Positions 1-8,495 are shown, counted from the first letter of the stretch. The stretch is DNA of 64,000 nt from Enterococcus rotai (GCF_001465345.1 NZ_CP013655.1:1848673-1912672), one strand, 5' to 3'. Numbers and translations: made by a program. The notes: a model not told the origin generated them from the letters alone.

Positions 1-184
1 CTGATATAGAACGGATAGTGAATGACTGTTTAATTAATAGGTAAGTGAAAATACCGATGCTTGAGACCGCTGAGGTAATCAAGGGCCATTTAAAATTTTT
101 CATGTGCTCATCCTTACTTAATTTTCTATCCTTACTTTATCTAAAAAAGCTGATGAAGTCAAAATAATCTCGGAGGTGTCATTC
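1..184. other. intergenic leader upstream of oppB
   Basis: No convincing reading frame is visible. The stretch is AT-rich with an imperfect direct repeat around positions 111-141 (two copies of a CCTTACTT-type motif). I could not assign a clear -35/-10 pair. It probably separates oppB from an upstream gene, possibly oppA, outside the window. Confidence 0.4.
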
Positions 185-1126
185 TTGAACAGTTTTGGAA
201 AATATTTTCTTAAACGGGTCTTCTTTATGATCATCACATTGTGGTTGATCGCAACGATTACGTTTTTCTTAATGCAATTATTACCAGGTACTCCTTATAC
301 CAACCAAGAAAAACTTAGTCCAGAAACAATCGCTATGTTGAATAAGCAGTCTGGGTTAGATAAACCAGTCATCGTTCAGTATGGAATTTACTTGAAAAAC
401 CTGCTTGTTGGTGATTTTGGGATCTCATTCCAATTTAAAAACCAACCAGTAGCAAAACTTTTGGCAGGTCGTATTGGGCCTTCTGTCCAATTAGGTGCGC
501 AAGCAATCATCTTTGGAACACTAGTTGGTATTTTACTAGGGATCATTGCCGCAATGCGCCAAAACACATGGGTCGATACATTGGCTACGTTAATGGCAAT
601 TTTAGGACGTTCGATTCCTAACTTCGTCTTTGCCGTATTGTTACAATATATCTTTGCCATGAAATTAAAAGTATTACCAATCGCAATGTGGAATGGTTTT
701 GCTTATACGATTTTACCGACGATCGCCCTGGCAATGAGTCCAATGGCCGATTCCGCCAGGTTTATACGAACCGAGATGGTCGAAGTTTTACATAGTGATT
801 ATGTAGAGTTAGCTCGCGCCAAAGGTTTGAGCCGCTGGCAAGTGGCAGTGAGACACGGTCTTAGAAATAGTTTGATTCCGTTGATCACATTACTTGGACC
901 TTTAGCTGTAGGTTTAATGACTGGATCTTTAGTTGTTGAAAACATTTTCGCTATCCCAGGTATCGGGGAACAGTTCGTAAAATCAATTATGACGAATGAT
1001 TATCCAACGATTATGGCCGTAACGATTTTATATTCTGCTTTATTAGTATTTGTAATCTTGATCGTTGATTTACTTTATGGATTGATCGATCCAAGAATTC
1101 GTGTTTCAGGAGGTGCCAAAGGTTAA
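185..1126 (+). CDS. oppB: oligopeptide ABC transporter permease OppB
   Basis: Inner permease subunit of an Opp-type peptide importer in the cytoplasmic membrane. An N-terminal membrane helix (about residues 10-30) is followed by a BPD_transp_1 domain with further helices. The EAA loop reads YVELARAKGLSRWQV and the domain ends in a typical VENIFAIPGIG motif. The length (313 aa) is normal. I chose TTG at 185 because GGAGGTG at 172-178 gives 6-nt spacing; the GTG at 176 lies inside that Shine-Dalgarno. The stop overlaps the oppC start (TAATG), so the operon is translationally coupled. The substrate-binding protein OppA is not in view. Confidence 0.93.
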   Translation: MNSFGKYFLKRVFFMIITLWLIATITFFLMQLLPGTPYTNQEKLSPETIAMLNKQSGLDKPVIVQYGIYLKNLLVGDFGISFQFKNQPVAKLLAGRIGPSVQLGAQAIIFGTLVGILLGIIAAMRQNTWVDTLATLMAILGRSIPNFVFAVLLQYIFAMKLKVLPIAMWNGFAYTILPTIALAMSPMADSARFIRTEMVEVLHSDYVELARAKGLSRWQVAVRHGLRNSLIPLITLLGPLAVGLMTGSLVVENIFAIPGIGEQFVKSIMTNDYPTIMAVTILYSALLVFVILIVDLLYGLIDPRIRVSGGAKG

Positions 1127-2178
1127 TGGAAACAGTTGACTTAAACAATGTCCCAGAAAAAATCAAAAACATACCTGCAAATGACTTTCAGCCTTTGGAT
1201 ACATCAACAACCAAGGAACGTGAACGAATTGCAACGCCATCACTAAGCTTTTTACAAGATTCTTGGCGTCGTTTGAAAAAGAATAAAGCTGCTGTAATTT
1301 CGTTGATTTTACTCGGAATCATCATCTTTATTTCAATTATTACTATTTGGGTCTCACCTCATGATCCAACACAACAAAATGTAGCGTACATCAACTTGCC
1401 ACCGCGTATTCCATTTTTAGATAGTATCAATGGATTTAACGGTACAGCGAATGTGGCTGGTAAAATGGTCGATAAATACGCCCAAGCAAATGTTCCTGAT
1501 AATGTTAACTTTTACCTTGGAACAGACGGCTTAGGTCGTGACGTATTGAGCCGTTTATTCATGGGAACTCGTATCTCATTATTGATTGCATTTATCGCAG
1601 CATTACTTGATATTACGATCGGTGTAACATACGGTTTGATCTCAGGATTACTAGGCGGACGTGTGGATACGGTGATGCAACGTATCTTGGAAGTTCTTTC
1701 AGGAATTCCTAACCTTGTTGTGATGATTTTGATGCTGACTGTTTTTGATCCAGGTATTTTGTCAATCGTGTTAGCGATGGTTATTACAAACTGGATTTCA
1801 ATGGCCAGAATCGTTCGGGCTCAGACCTTGAAATTAAAAGATCAAGAATTTGTTTTAGCTGCCCAAACATTAGGAGAATCTCGTTTGAAGATCGCTGTTA
1901 AACATATTTTACCGAATATTTCCAGCGTAATTATCGTTCAAATGATGTTCAGTATCCCGTCAGCAATTTTCTTCGAAGCGTTTCTAAGTTTCATCGGTTT
2001 AGGATTAAGACCGCCGACCGCTTCACTTGGAACATTATTAAATGAAGGATATAAAACGTTCCGTTTCCTTCCATATTTGATGTGGATTCCTGCCGTAACA
2101 CTGTCAGTCGTAATGATTTGTTTCAACTTGTTAGCTGACGGACTACGTGATGCCTTCGATCCTAAGATGAAAGAGTAG
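1126..2178 (+). CDS. oppC: oligopeptide ABC transporter permease OppC
   Basis: Second permease of the Opp importer. It has a cytoplasmic N-terminal extension of about 55 residues, an OppC_N helix (about 58-78), an extracellular segment, then the BPD_transp_1 domain beginning near LGTDGLGRDVLSR. The EAA loop is EFVLAAQTLGESRLKI. It pairs with OppB to form the translocation channel. The start overlaps the oppB stop by one base. At 350 aa the length is normal for the family. Confidence 0.93.
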   Translation: METVDLNNVPEKIKNIPANDFQPLDTSTTKERERIATPSLSFLQDSWRRLKKNKAAVISLILLGIIIFISIITIWVSPHDPTQQNVAYINLPPRIPFLDSINGFNGTANVAGKMVDKYAQANVPDNVNFYLGTDGLGRDVLSRLFMGTRISLLIAFIAALLDITIGVTYGLISGLLGGRVDTVMQRILEVLSGIPNLVVMILMLTVFDPGILSIVLAMVITNWISMARIVRAQTLKLKDQEFVLAAQTLGESRLKIAVKHILPNISSVIIVQMMFSIPSAIFFEAFLSFIGLGLRPPTASLGTLLNEGYKTFRFLPYLMWIPAVTLSVVMICFNLLADGLRDAFDPKMKE

Positions 2179-2183
2179 AGTGA

Positions 2184-3245
2184 ATGACTATGGAAAAAGT
2201 ATTAGAAGTAAAAGACTTACAGATTTCTTTTGATACGTTTGCTGGAAAAGTAAATGCTATTCGTGGTGTGAGCTTTGAATTGTTCAAAGGGGAAACTCTT
2301 GCGATCGTAGGAGAGTCTGGTAGTGGTAAATCAGTAACTACTAGAAGTATCATGCGATTATTGAGCAGCAATGCAAACATTGACAATGGAGAAATCCTGT
2401 TTAAAGGTGAAGATATCGTACACAAAACGGAAAAACAAATGCAAACCATTCGTGGGAAAGAAATTGCAATGATTTTCCAAGACCCAATGACATCATTGGA
2501 TCCAACAATGCCGATTGGCAAACAAGTAGCTGAATCGTTGATCAAGCACAATAAAGTATCAAAAAAAGAAGGGCTAGATCAAGCACTAGAATTATTAAAA
2601 TTAGTAGGGATTCCAAATGCTGAAAAACGTTTGAAAAATTACCCACACCAATTTTCAGGTGGACAACGTCAACGTATCGTGATCGCGATTGCATTGATTT
2701 GTTACCCAGAAGTTCTAATTGCAGATGAACCGACAACAGCTTTGGATGTTACGATCCAAGCGCAAATTTTAGAATTATTAAAAGACTTACAACAAAAAAT
2801 CAGCACATCGATTATCTTTATCACCCATGATTTAGGGGTAGTAGCAAACGTGGCTGATCGTGTAGCCGTTATGTATGGTGGACGTTTAGTTGAAGTAGGA
2901 ACATCAGAAGAAATCTTTTATAACCCGCAGCATCCATATACATGGGGGCTACTTGGCTCAATGCCGACAATGGAAGGAACTGAAGATAAGCTATATGCGA
3001 TCCCAGGTTCACCTCCTGATTTATTAGATCCACCAAAAGGAGATGCTTTCTACCCTCGTAATGAGTTTGCAATGAAGATCGACGCAGAAGAAGCACCGCC
3101 ATATTTTGAAGTATCACCAACTCATAAAGCTGCAACGTGGTTATTAGCACCGCAAGCACCAAAAATCACCCCTCCAGCTGAAATTGCAAGACGTTGGGCG
3201 ATTTACGCTGAACGTCATAATACGACTGCAGGAGGCGTTAAATAA
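2184..3245 (+). CDS. oppD: oligopeptide ABC transporter ATPase OppD
   Basis: Nucleotide-binding subunit that powers peptide import. Visible motifs are Walker A GESGSGKS (about residues 43-50), signature FSGGQRQRI, Walker B VLIADEPTTALD and a switch histidine in ITHD. The C-terminal part is the oligopeptide/dipeptide ABC C-terminal region, but the usual Cys-rich stretch is largely replaced (GDAFYPRNEFAM). No strong Shine-Dalgarno precedes it, so initiation is probably coupled to oppC, which ends 5 bases upstream. An alternative ATG lies at 2190. Confidence 0.92.
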   Translation: MTMEKVLEVKDLQISFDTFAGKVNAIRGVSFELFKGETLAIVGESGSGKSVTTRSIMRLLSSNANIDNGEILFKGEDIVHKTEKQMQTIRGKEIAMIFQDPMTSLDPTMPIGKQVAESLIKHNKVSKKEGLDQALELLKLVGIPNAEKRLKNYPHQFSGGQRQRIVIAIALICYPEVLIADEPTTALDVTIQAQILELLKDLQQKISTSIIFITHDLGVVANVADRVAVMYGGRLVEVGTSEEIFYNPQHPYTWGLLGSMPTMEGTEDKLYAIPGSPPDLLDPPKGDAFYPRNEFAMKIDAEEAPPYFEVSPTHKAATWLLAPQAPKITPPAEIARRWAIYAERHNTTAGGVK

Positions 3246-4204
3246 TGAGTGAAAAAAGAAAAGTACTTTTAGATGTTAAAGGATTAAAACAATATTTTAA
3301 CGTTGGTCGTCCTGACGAAGTAAGAGCGGTTGATGATATTAGTTTTCATATCTATGAAGGAGAAACTTTCGGATTAGTTGGCGAGTCTGGTAGTGGTAAA
3401 TCAACGACTGGCCGTAGCGTGATTCGTTTATACGATCCTACTGATGGCGAAATCATTTTTGATGGTGATGATATCAGTAAAATTCGTTCAAAATCAGCAA
3501 TGCAAGCATTTCGTCGTGAAGTGCAAATGATCTTCCAAGATCCATATGCTTCGTTGAATCCTAGAATGAAAGTCAATGATATTATCGCTGAAGGAATCGA
3601 CATTAATCACTTGGCAAAAGATGCAGCTGAACGCGAATCAAAAGTCAATGAATTACTAAAAGTCGTTGGTCTTGATCCAAGTCACGGTACACGTTATCCA
3701 CATGAGTTTTCAGGTGGTCAACGTCAACGTATCGGGATTGCAAGAGCCTTAGCTGTTGACCCACGCTTTATCATTTGTGATGAGCCGATTTCAGCATTGG
3801 ACGTTTCGATCCAAGCGCAAGTGGTTAATTTATTGCAAGACTTACAAAAAGATGCTGGTCTGACTTACTTGTTTATTGCCCATGATTTATCAATGGTTAA
3901 ACATATCAGTGACCGTATCGGCGTGATGCATAGCGGAAGATTATTGGAAATGGGTTCAAGTGATGATGTGTATAACTTTGGTGTACATCCGTATACAGAA
4001 AGTTTATTATCAGCTATCCCACTACCTGATCCAGATTATGAACGGACGCGTAAACGGATCGTTTATAAACCGCAACCAGAAGACAATAAAGAACGCAAAT
4101 TAAGAGAAATTACACCTGAGCATTATGTGTATTGTTCAGAAGATGAAGTTGAAGTGTATCGCAAGAAAATTGAAGAGAAAAAAGCCCAAGCGAATCACGA
4201 GTAG
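3245..4204 (+). CDS. oppF: oligopeptide ABC transporter ATPase OppF
   Basis: Second ATPase of the Opp importer, heterodimerising with OppD. It has Walker A GESGSGKST, signature FSGGQRQRIGIARAL, Walker B FIICDEPISALD and H-loop IAHD. The C-terminus is charged and lysine-rich. The start codon overlaps the oppD stop (TAATG), with GCAGGAGG upstream as Shine-Dalgarno. It is the last gene of the opp operon, followed by a strong terminator and then the nuclease-dead TnpB-like gene. Confidence 0.93.
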   Translation: MSEKRKVLLDVKGLKQYFNVGRPDEVRAVDDISFHIYEGETFGLVGESGSGKSTTGRSVIRLYDPTDGEIIFDGDDISKIRSKSAMQAFRREVQMIFQDPYASLNPRMKVNDIIAEGIDINHLAKDAAERESKVNELLKVVGLDPSHGTRYPHEFSGGQRQRIGIARALAVDPRFIICDEPISALDVSIQAQVVNLLQDLQKDAGLTYLFIAHDLSMVKHISDRIGVMHSGRLLEMGSSDDVYNFGVHPYTESLLSAIPLPDPDYERTRKRIVYKPQPEDNKERKLREITPEHYVYCSEDEVEVYRKKIEEKKAQANHE

Positions 4205-4220
4205 TTTGGCAAACTAAATA

Positions 4221-4264
4221 CTAGCTAAGAAAATCAATCTGTTTTTCTTAGCTAGCATTTTTAA
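4221..4264 (+). terminator. terminator after oppF
   Basis: A stem CTAGCTAAGAAAA pairs with TTTTTCTTAGCTAG and is followed by a T-rich run. It closes the opp operon and implies that the next gene has its own promoter or depends on read-through. Confidence 0.75.
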
Positions 4265-4310
4265 AAGGTCAGATGAATGAACAAGTTTTCATTGTGACGT
4301 AATCATTTTG

Positions 4311-4428
4311 AACTAGCTTCATGAGCTAGCCTTTCGGAAAAAAGATAAAACTTGATTGTGGCCAAGAGCGCCACCCTCATGTTTTCCTATTTTTCAGTCA
4401 AGGCTGAACAGCTCATTCAGCTTTTTAT
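4311..4428 (+). repeat. structured leader repeat, copy 1
   Basis: First of two tandem copies upstream of the TnpB-like gene. It shares with the other copies the order: CTAGC-type 5' block, CGGAAAAAAGATAAA, central hairpin, TTTTCCTATTTTTCAGTC, and a GCTGAAC-AGC block ending in CAGCTTTTTAT. The central stem is GTGGC (4358-4362) with GCCAC (4370-4374) around a 7-base loop CAAGAGC. This copy is more diverged than those at 15.7, 37.6 and 58.6 kb. The first half of the neighbouring copy follows directly. Confidence 0.75.
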
Positions 4429-4555
4429 CTAATCTAGCTTCGTGGGCTAGTCTCTCGGAAAAAAGAGAAAATCTGCCTGTGACAAAAAGCGTCACAAACA
4501 TATTTTCCTATTTTTCAGTCGGTGCTAAACGAGCCCACTCAGCTTTTTATTGGTA
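4429..4555 (+). repeat. structured leader repeat, copy 2
   Basis: Second tandem copy, ending 13 bases before the start of the TnpB-like gene. The central stem is GTGAC (4479-4483) with GTCAC (4491-4495), loop AAAAAGC. Its flanks are nearly identical to copy 6 (58.6 kb), which has GTGGC/GCCAC instead, so both sides of one base pair have changed together. The outer blocks GGGCTAG and CTAAACGAGCCC can also pair. Confidence 0.8.
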
Positions 4556-4568
4556 GGGTGGGATTTTA

Positions 4569-5690
4569 ATGAAGGTGTTAAAAGCGTATAAGTATAGGCT
4601 TTACCCTACTTCAATACAGGAAGAATTTATTAAAAAAACTTTTTCTTGTGTAAGGCTTGTGCATAATCTTTTGTTGCAGGAACGGATTCAGTTATATAAG
4701 CAGCTGAAGGAAAATCCTGATTTAAAAGTTAAGTTGCCAACACCTGCTCAATATAAAAAAGAGTATCCTTGTTTAAAGGAAGTGGATAGTTTAGCTTTAT
4801 CGAACGCACAAGTTTATTTGGATCGAGCATTTAAAAAATTTCACAGAGAAAAGTCTATTGGTTTTCCTAAGTTGAAACAGAAGAAAGATTCCGTTTCCTC
4901 TTATACGACGAACAATCAAAATGGTACAGTAAAAATTATTGATGAAAAATATTTGAAAGTACCTAAGTTAAAATCGTTAGTGAAAATGAAAATGCATCGT
5001 CCAGTAATAGGGAAAATAAAGTCAGTAACGATTTCTTTGACTCCTAGTAATAAGTATTTTGCTTCAATCTTGTGTGAAGAGGAAATTCCAACGATCGAGA
5101 AGACGTATTCGGCGGTTGGCATAACCTTAGGTGCTTCTGAATTTGCGGTATTATCAAACGGTAGACGTATCGACAATGATAAATTTACGAAAGAATTTGA
5201 GCAGCGAATCACTAGAGAGGAACGAAAACTGACACGGCGTAAAGAAATTGCAAAAGCAAAAGGAACTGATCTTTCGCAACAAAAAAATTATCAGAAACAA
5301 AAGCTGAAAGTAGCAAAAATGCGGGAGAAGTTGATGAATCAGCGAATCGATTTTCTTAATAAGATTACGACAGAAATTGTTCGAAAGTATGATTTGATTT
5401 GCATAGAAGATATTCATCAAGCTGATTTTTATAGAAATAGTAAGTTGCATCGTGGTATCTCAGATGTTTCTTGGGCTTTATTTGTTTCAAAGCTTGAATA
5501 TAAAGCTACATGGTATAACAAAAGAGTAATCAAGGTTTTAGCTTGCAAAAAATGTTCTGAACATTCAGAAAATAGTGTGAGTCAAATTTTTACTCAAGAT
5601 ATCAATGAGCAAAAAGGACTGCAAGATCCTGAGACCGCTGCTAGTATCAACGTATTGATCCAAGGATTGAAAGAAACAACAGGTAACTAA
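4569..5690 (+). CDS. nuclease-dead TnpB-like protein (TldR-type RNA-guided repressor candidate)
   Basis: A 373-aa IS200/IS605 TnpB homologue. It has the N-terminal TnpB motif (AYKYRLYPT), the OrfB central region and a RuvC-like domain. The RuvC-I motif reads VGITLG where active TnpB has VGIDLG, so the catalytic Asp is Thr186. The RuvC-II Glu is kept (ICIED, Glu280). The RuvC-III DRDxNAA motif is QDPETAAS, with Glu355 in place of Asp. The zinc ribbon keeps only one CxxC (Cys326, Cys329). Yet the frame is intact, with no TnpA partner or obvious transposon ends. Loss of catalysis, intactness and position behind oppF match the oppF-associated TldR proteins described in enterococci, which use a guide RNA to bind DNA and repress transcription. 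Function here is inferred. Confidence 0.85.
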   Translation: MKVLKAYKYRLYPTSIQEEFIKKTFSCVRLVHNLLLQERIQLYKQLKENPDLKVKLPTPAQYKKEYPCLKEVDSLALSNAQVYLDRAFKKFHREKSIGFPKLKQKKDSVSSYTTNNQNGTVKIIDEKYLKVPKLKSLVKMKMHRPVIGKIKSVTISLTPSNKYFASILCEEEIPTIEKTYSAVGITLGASEFAVLSNGRRIDNDKFTKEFEQRITREERKLTRRKEIAKAKGTDLSQQKNYQKQKLKVAKMREKLMNQRIDFLNKITTEIVRKYDLICIEDIHQADFYRNSKLHRGISDVSWALFVSKLEYKATWYNKRVIKVLACKKCSEHSENSVSQIFTQDINEQKGLQDPETAASINVLIQGLKETTGN

Positions 5691-5775
5691 CAAAGCAAAG
5701 AACTGTAGGGACTACAGGGATAGCCTAGGGCATATAAGATAGATATAGCGTTTAGTCGATCATTTGTCTTTTTCT
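5640..5775 (+). ncRNA. putative TldR guide RNA (omegaRNA-like), approximate ends
   Basis: In TnpB systems the guide RNA overlaps the 3' end of the gene and runs past its stop. Here the region beyond the stop (5690) holds a compact hairpin, CTGTAG (5703-5708) / GGA / CTACAG (5712-5717), then GATAGCC-TAG-GGC (about 5719-5731). That resembles an omegaRNA 3' scaffold. The guide would then start somewhere around 5732-5745. A second hairpin ATTTCTAG/TTA/CTAGAAAT lies at 5781-5799. Neither end, nor the guide boundary, can be fixed by eye. Confidence 0.5.
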
Positions 5776-5837
5776 AGGAAATTTCTAGTTACTAGAAATA
5801 GTTCACTAATTATTAGTTAATGAAAAATAAAAAGTTG

Positions 5838-5895
5838 AACTTTATTCTTCTTGTTTAGCCAGTCAATGGTTTGGACAAGATGAATAAAGTTTTTT
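5838..5895 (+). terminator. terminator after the tldR-like locus
   Basis: AACTTTATTC...TTGT pairs with ACAAGATGAATAAAGTT, followed by six T residues. It closes the TnpB-like/guide RNA unit; the -35 of the next gene begins in its T-run. Confidence 0.7.
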
Positions 5896-5923
5896 GATGT
5901 GTTCTTCAAAAATATAGTACAAT
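5894..5923 (+). promoter_or_regulatory. sigma-A promoter for the HAD gene pair
   Basis: TTGATG (5894-5899), 18-bp spacer, TACAAT (5918-5923). It lies 31 bp before the start codon chosen for the first HAD gene. Confidence 0.65.
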
Positions 5924-5954
5924 AATAGTGGATGGAAGTGAAAAGGAGGGAGAC

Positions 5955-6740
5955 ATGAAGGATTATCAAGCACTTGTTTTCTTTGATCTAGATGGAACGT
6001 TGCTAGATAAAGAGTCAAAATTACCCAAAGAGAATCATGAAGCTATTTTGGAATTAAAGAAAAAGGATAGTTTACCAATTATTGCTAGCGGACGATCGCC
6101 AAAGGAAATCAAGCAAATCATAGAAGGTACGCCAATTGATTCTTATGTAAGTTTAAATGGTCAATTTAATGTTGCGGAAAATCAAGTTGTCTCAAAACAC
6201 GCATTTCCACTAACGCTGATTCAAGAATTGATGGCGCTTACTGAGGAGATGGGACATTCTTTAGCTTGTTATACCGAAGCGGAGTATGCGGCTTGTTACT
6301 CGGATAACAGTATGGAAAAATTATATCATTTGGATCATGCACTGATGCCGCAAATTTCAACTAGTTTTCATAAGACCCATGAGATTTATATGATGTATCT
6401 TTTTTCAGAAGAACCAGAAAAAGATGCATTATACCGAAAAGCTTTTGCTGAACGTTTAACTTTTTTTAGAGATAGCCCTTATTCAATGGCAGTTGTCTTA
6501 AACGGTCAGTCGAAAAAGGCTGGTATTTATCAAGTAATCGAAAGCTTAAAGTTAAGCCATGTGCCAACATATGCCTTTGGGGATGGTGAAAATGATGTAG
6601 GAATGTTTGAAGCCGTACAAACAGCAATTGCAATGGATAACGCTTCGGCGTATGTAAAAAGCCAAGCAGATTTTATCACAAAATCTCATGTGGATAATGG
6701 GATTCAATTTGGATTAACTCATTTTGGATTACTAGACTGA
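5955..6740 (+). CDS. Cof-type HAD family phosphatase
   Basis: 261-aa member of HAD subfamily IIB. Motif I FFDLDGTLLD supplies the nucleophile Asp, motif II is IIASGR, motif III is the SKKAGI lysine and motif IV is GDGENDVGMFE. Such proteins are soluble phosphatases of sugar phosphates or cofactors; the substrate is not predictable. I chose ATG at 5955 because AGGAGG sits immediately upstream, rather than the in-frame GTG at 5928. The next gene, another HAD protein, begins 14 bases after the stop and is probably cotranscribed. Confidence 0.85.
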   Translation: MKDYQALVFFDLDGTLLDKESKLPKENHEAILELKKKDSLPIIASGRSPKEIKQIIEGTPIDSYVSLNGQFNVAENQVVSKHAFPLTLIQELMALTEEMGHSLACYTEAEYAACYSDNSMEKLYHLDHALMPQISTSFHKTHEIYMMYLFSEEPEKDALYRKAFAERLTFFRDSPYSMAVVLNGQSKKAGIYQVIESLKLSHVPTYAFGDGENDVGMFEAVQTAIAMDNASAYVKSQADFITKSHVDNGIQFGLTHFGLLD

Positions 6741-6754
6741 AGGGAAGTAAAAAA

Positions 6755-7555
6755 ATGACAGTAAAAATGATTGCAGTAGACATGGATGGAACGTTTTTGA
6801 ACAGTCAACAAGATTACGATCGAGAAACGTTTAATCAGTTGTACCAACAAATGAAACAACAAAATGTTCGTTTTGTTGTGGCTAGTGGCAACCAATATTA
6901 TCAACTCAAATCTTTTTTCCCAGAAATCGCTGAGGAATTGTCGTTTGTAGCAGAAAATGGTGCTTATGTGGTAAGTGAAGGGAAAGAGATATTTACAGGT
7001 GAAATCGATTCAAACACTATTCATGAAGTACTTACTATTTTAGCTGATTTTAAAGAGGGACATACGATTTTGTGCGGTAAAAATAGTGCATATGTTGCCG
7101 AAACTGAACCAGATTCCTTCGTGGAACATGGTGAAAAATATTACTATCGACTAAAAAAAGTATCAAATTTGTTTGAAGTGAAAGAGGATACGTTATTCAA
7201 GTTTGCATTGAGCTTTCCTGTTGAGCAAGTAGGAGAAGTGCTCGAGCAATTACATCAAGCATTAGGCGATAAAGTAATCCCTGTTTCTAGTGGACATGGC
7301 GATGTGGATCTAATTATCCCAGGAATCCATAAAGCACATGGGTTGTTACAACTTCAAGAATTATGGGGTATAAAGAATCATGAAGTGGCAGCTTTTGGTG
7401 ATAGCGGTAACGACATAGAGATGTTGAAACATGCAGGATATAGCTATGCAATGAGTAATGGGCAACCAAAAGTCAAAGTAGCCGCCAAAGAAATTATTTT
7501 ATCCAATGATGAAAAGGGTGTGCTTGTAAAAATAGCAGAGCTACTTGGAAATTAA
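6755..7555 (+). CDS. Cof-type HAD family phosphatase
   Basis: 266-aa HAD IIB phosphatase. Motif I is AVDMDGTFLN, motif II VVASGNQYYQ, motif III IHKAHGL and motif IV GDSGNDIEML. It forms a pair with the upstream HAD gene but is clearly a different paralogue (VASGNQ type, as in the SupH/YbiV-like branch). The Shine-Dalgarno is GAAGGGAAG. Substrate unknown. Confidence 0.85.
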   Translation: MTVKMIAVDMDGTFLNSQQDYDRETFNQLYQQMKQQNVRFVVASGNQYYQLKSFFPEIAEELSFVAENGAYVVSEGKEIFTGEIDSNTIHEVLTILADFKEGHTILCGKNSAYVAETEPDSFVEHGEKYYYRLKKVSNLFEVKEDTLFKFALSFPVEQVGEVLEQLHQALGDKVIPVSSGHGDVDLIIPGIHKAHGLLQLQELWGIKNHEVAAFGDSGNDIEMLKHAGYSYAMSNGQPKVKVAAKEIILSNDEKGVLVKIAELLGN

Positions 7556-7621
7556 AAACAGTGGAAAAATAGCTGAGACAGAAGTGGTCCATCAGTCACT
7601 TCTGTTTTGGCGAAAAAAGCA

Positions 7622-7650
7622 TTGACAAAAGTAAATAGATATTATATACT
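7622..7650 (+). promoter_or_regulatory. strong sigma-A promoter of the infC operon
   Basis: Consensus TTGACA (7622-7627), 17-bp spacer and TATACT (7645-7650), followed by a leader of about 210 nt. Confidence 0.85.
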
Positions 7651-7667
7651 GTTAAAGTTGAGAAATG

Positions 7668-7800
7668 AAAGCAGAAGCACCCGCTTCTCGCCTTAGTTGA
7701 CAGTGTCACTGGGCTGGATATTGGATTCTTTATATCGATTGATATGAGTCCGAAAATCGCGGGATCTGTATACAGAGCCTGTTTTTTATTGTGTTTTACA
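7668..7800 (+). promoter_or_regulatory. infC-rpmI-rplT leader / attenuator (L20-leader type)
   Basis: The leader begins with hairpin GCAGAAGC-ACCC-GCTTCT. After an intervening region comes a terminator-like hairpin built on TCTGTATACAGA and closed by GGG/CCT, followed by a T-rich run (about 7760-7796). Low-GC Gram-positive infC operons use such leaders for feedback by L20 through terminator/antiterminator switching. That mechanism is inferred from family knowledge; I did not fold the RNA. Confidence 0.7.
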
Positions 7801-7869
7801 CAATAACAGACTTTGAAAATAAGAGTTTCAGCATTGATTTTCTCTTAAAAAACTTGGAGGTGAATGACC

Positions 7870-8385
7870 ATAGCAAAGGATATGATGGTGAACGACGGCA
7901 TTCGTGCACGCGAGTTACGTTTGATCGGACAAGATGGAGAACAATTAGGAGTAAAAACAAAAGTGGAGGCATTACAAATTGCTGAAACTGCCAATTTGGA
8001 TTTAGTTCTAGTAGCACCTACTGCGAAACCTCCTGTTGCGCGAATTATGGATTACGGAAAATTCCGTTTCGAAACGCAAAAGAAAGAGCGTGAAGCTCGT
8101 AAGAAACAAAAAGTGATCAACGTAAAAGAAGTACGTTTAAGTCCAACAATTGATTTAAATGACTTCAATACAAAACTTCGTAATGCACGTAAATTCTTAG
8201 AAAAAGGGGATAAAGTGAAAGCTTCGATCCGTTTCAAAGGCCGTGCCATTACCCACAAAGAAATTGGTCAGAAAGTTCTTGATCGCTTAGCGGAAGAAAC
8301 TGCAGATATCGCTACAGTGGAACAAAAAGCGAAAATGGACGGACGCAGCATGTTTCTAACGCTGGCACCGAAGAATGAAAATTAA
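7870..8385 (+). CDS. infC: translation initiation factor IF-3, probable AUA start
   Basis: IF-3 binds the 30S subunit and monitors start-codon selection. The N-terminal domain includes [17 protein letters not shown], a lysine-rich linker follows ([12 protein letters not shown]), and the C-terminal domain ends in MFLTLAP. Annotation could start at ATG 7864, but this is only 3 nt after GGAGG (7856-7860). The in-frame ATA at 7870 has 9-nt spacing and aligns with the ATT start of B. subtilis infC (I-S-K-D versus I-A-K-D). Rare start codons are typical of infC and underlie its autoregulation. First gene of infC-rpmI-rplT. Confidence 0.9.
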   Translation: MAKDMMVNDGIRARELRLIGQDGEQLGVKTKVEALQIAETANLDLVLVAPTAKPPVARIMDYGKFRFETQKKEREARKKQKVINVKEVRLSPTIDLNDFNTKLRNARKFLEKGDKVKASIRFKGRAITHKEIGQKVLDRLAEETADIATVEQKAKMDGRSMFLTLAPKNEN

Positions 8386-8495
8386 GCTAACAAGCTGATA
8401 ACTAGTGAATCAAATTTTTTAGGATGCTTGTTCAACTTTTTCAACTAATTTAGTTGAACTGTATGCGAAATGAAAATGTAGGAGGAAAATTAGTC

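Noticed and set aside
3-9. GATATAG shared with the region behind the dead TnpB (about 5741-5747), as a possible guide target
   Set aside because: Only 7 bases, in AT-rich sequence at the window edge, with no visible TAM; expected by chance.
4569-5690. Active IS200/IS605 element
   Set aside because: No TnpA, no recognisable element ends, and RuvC catalytic residues replaced.
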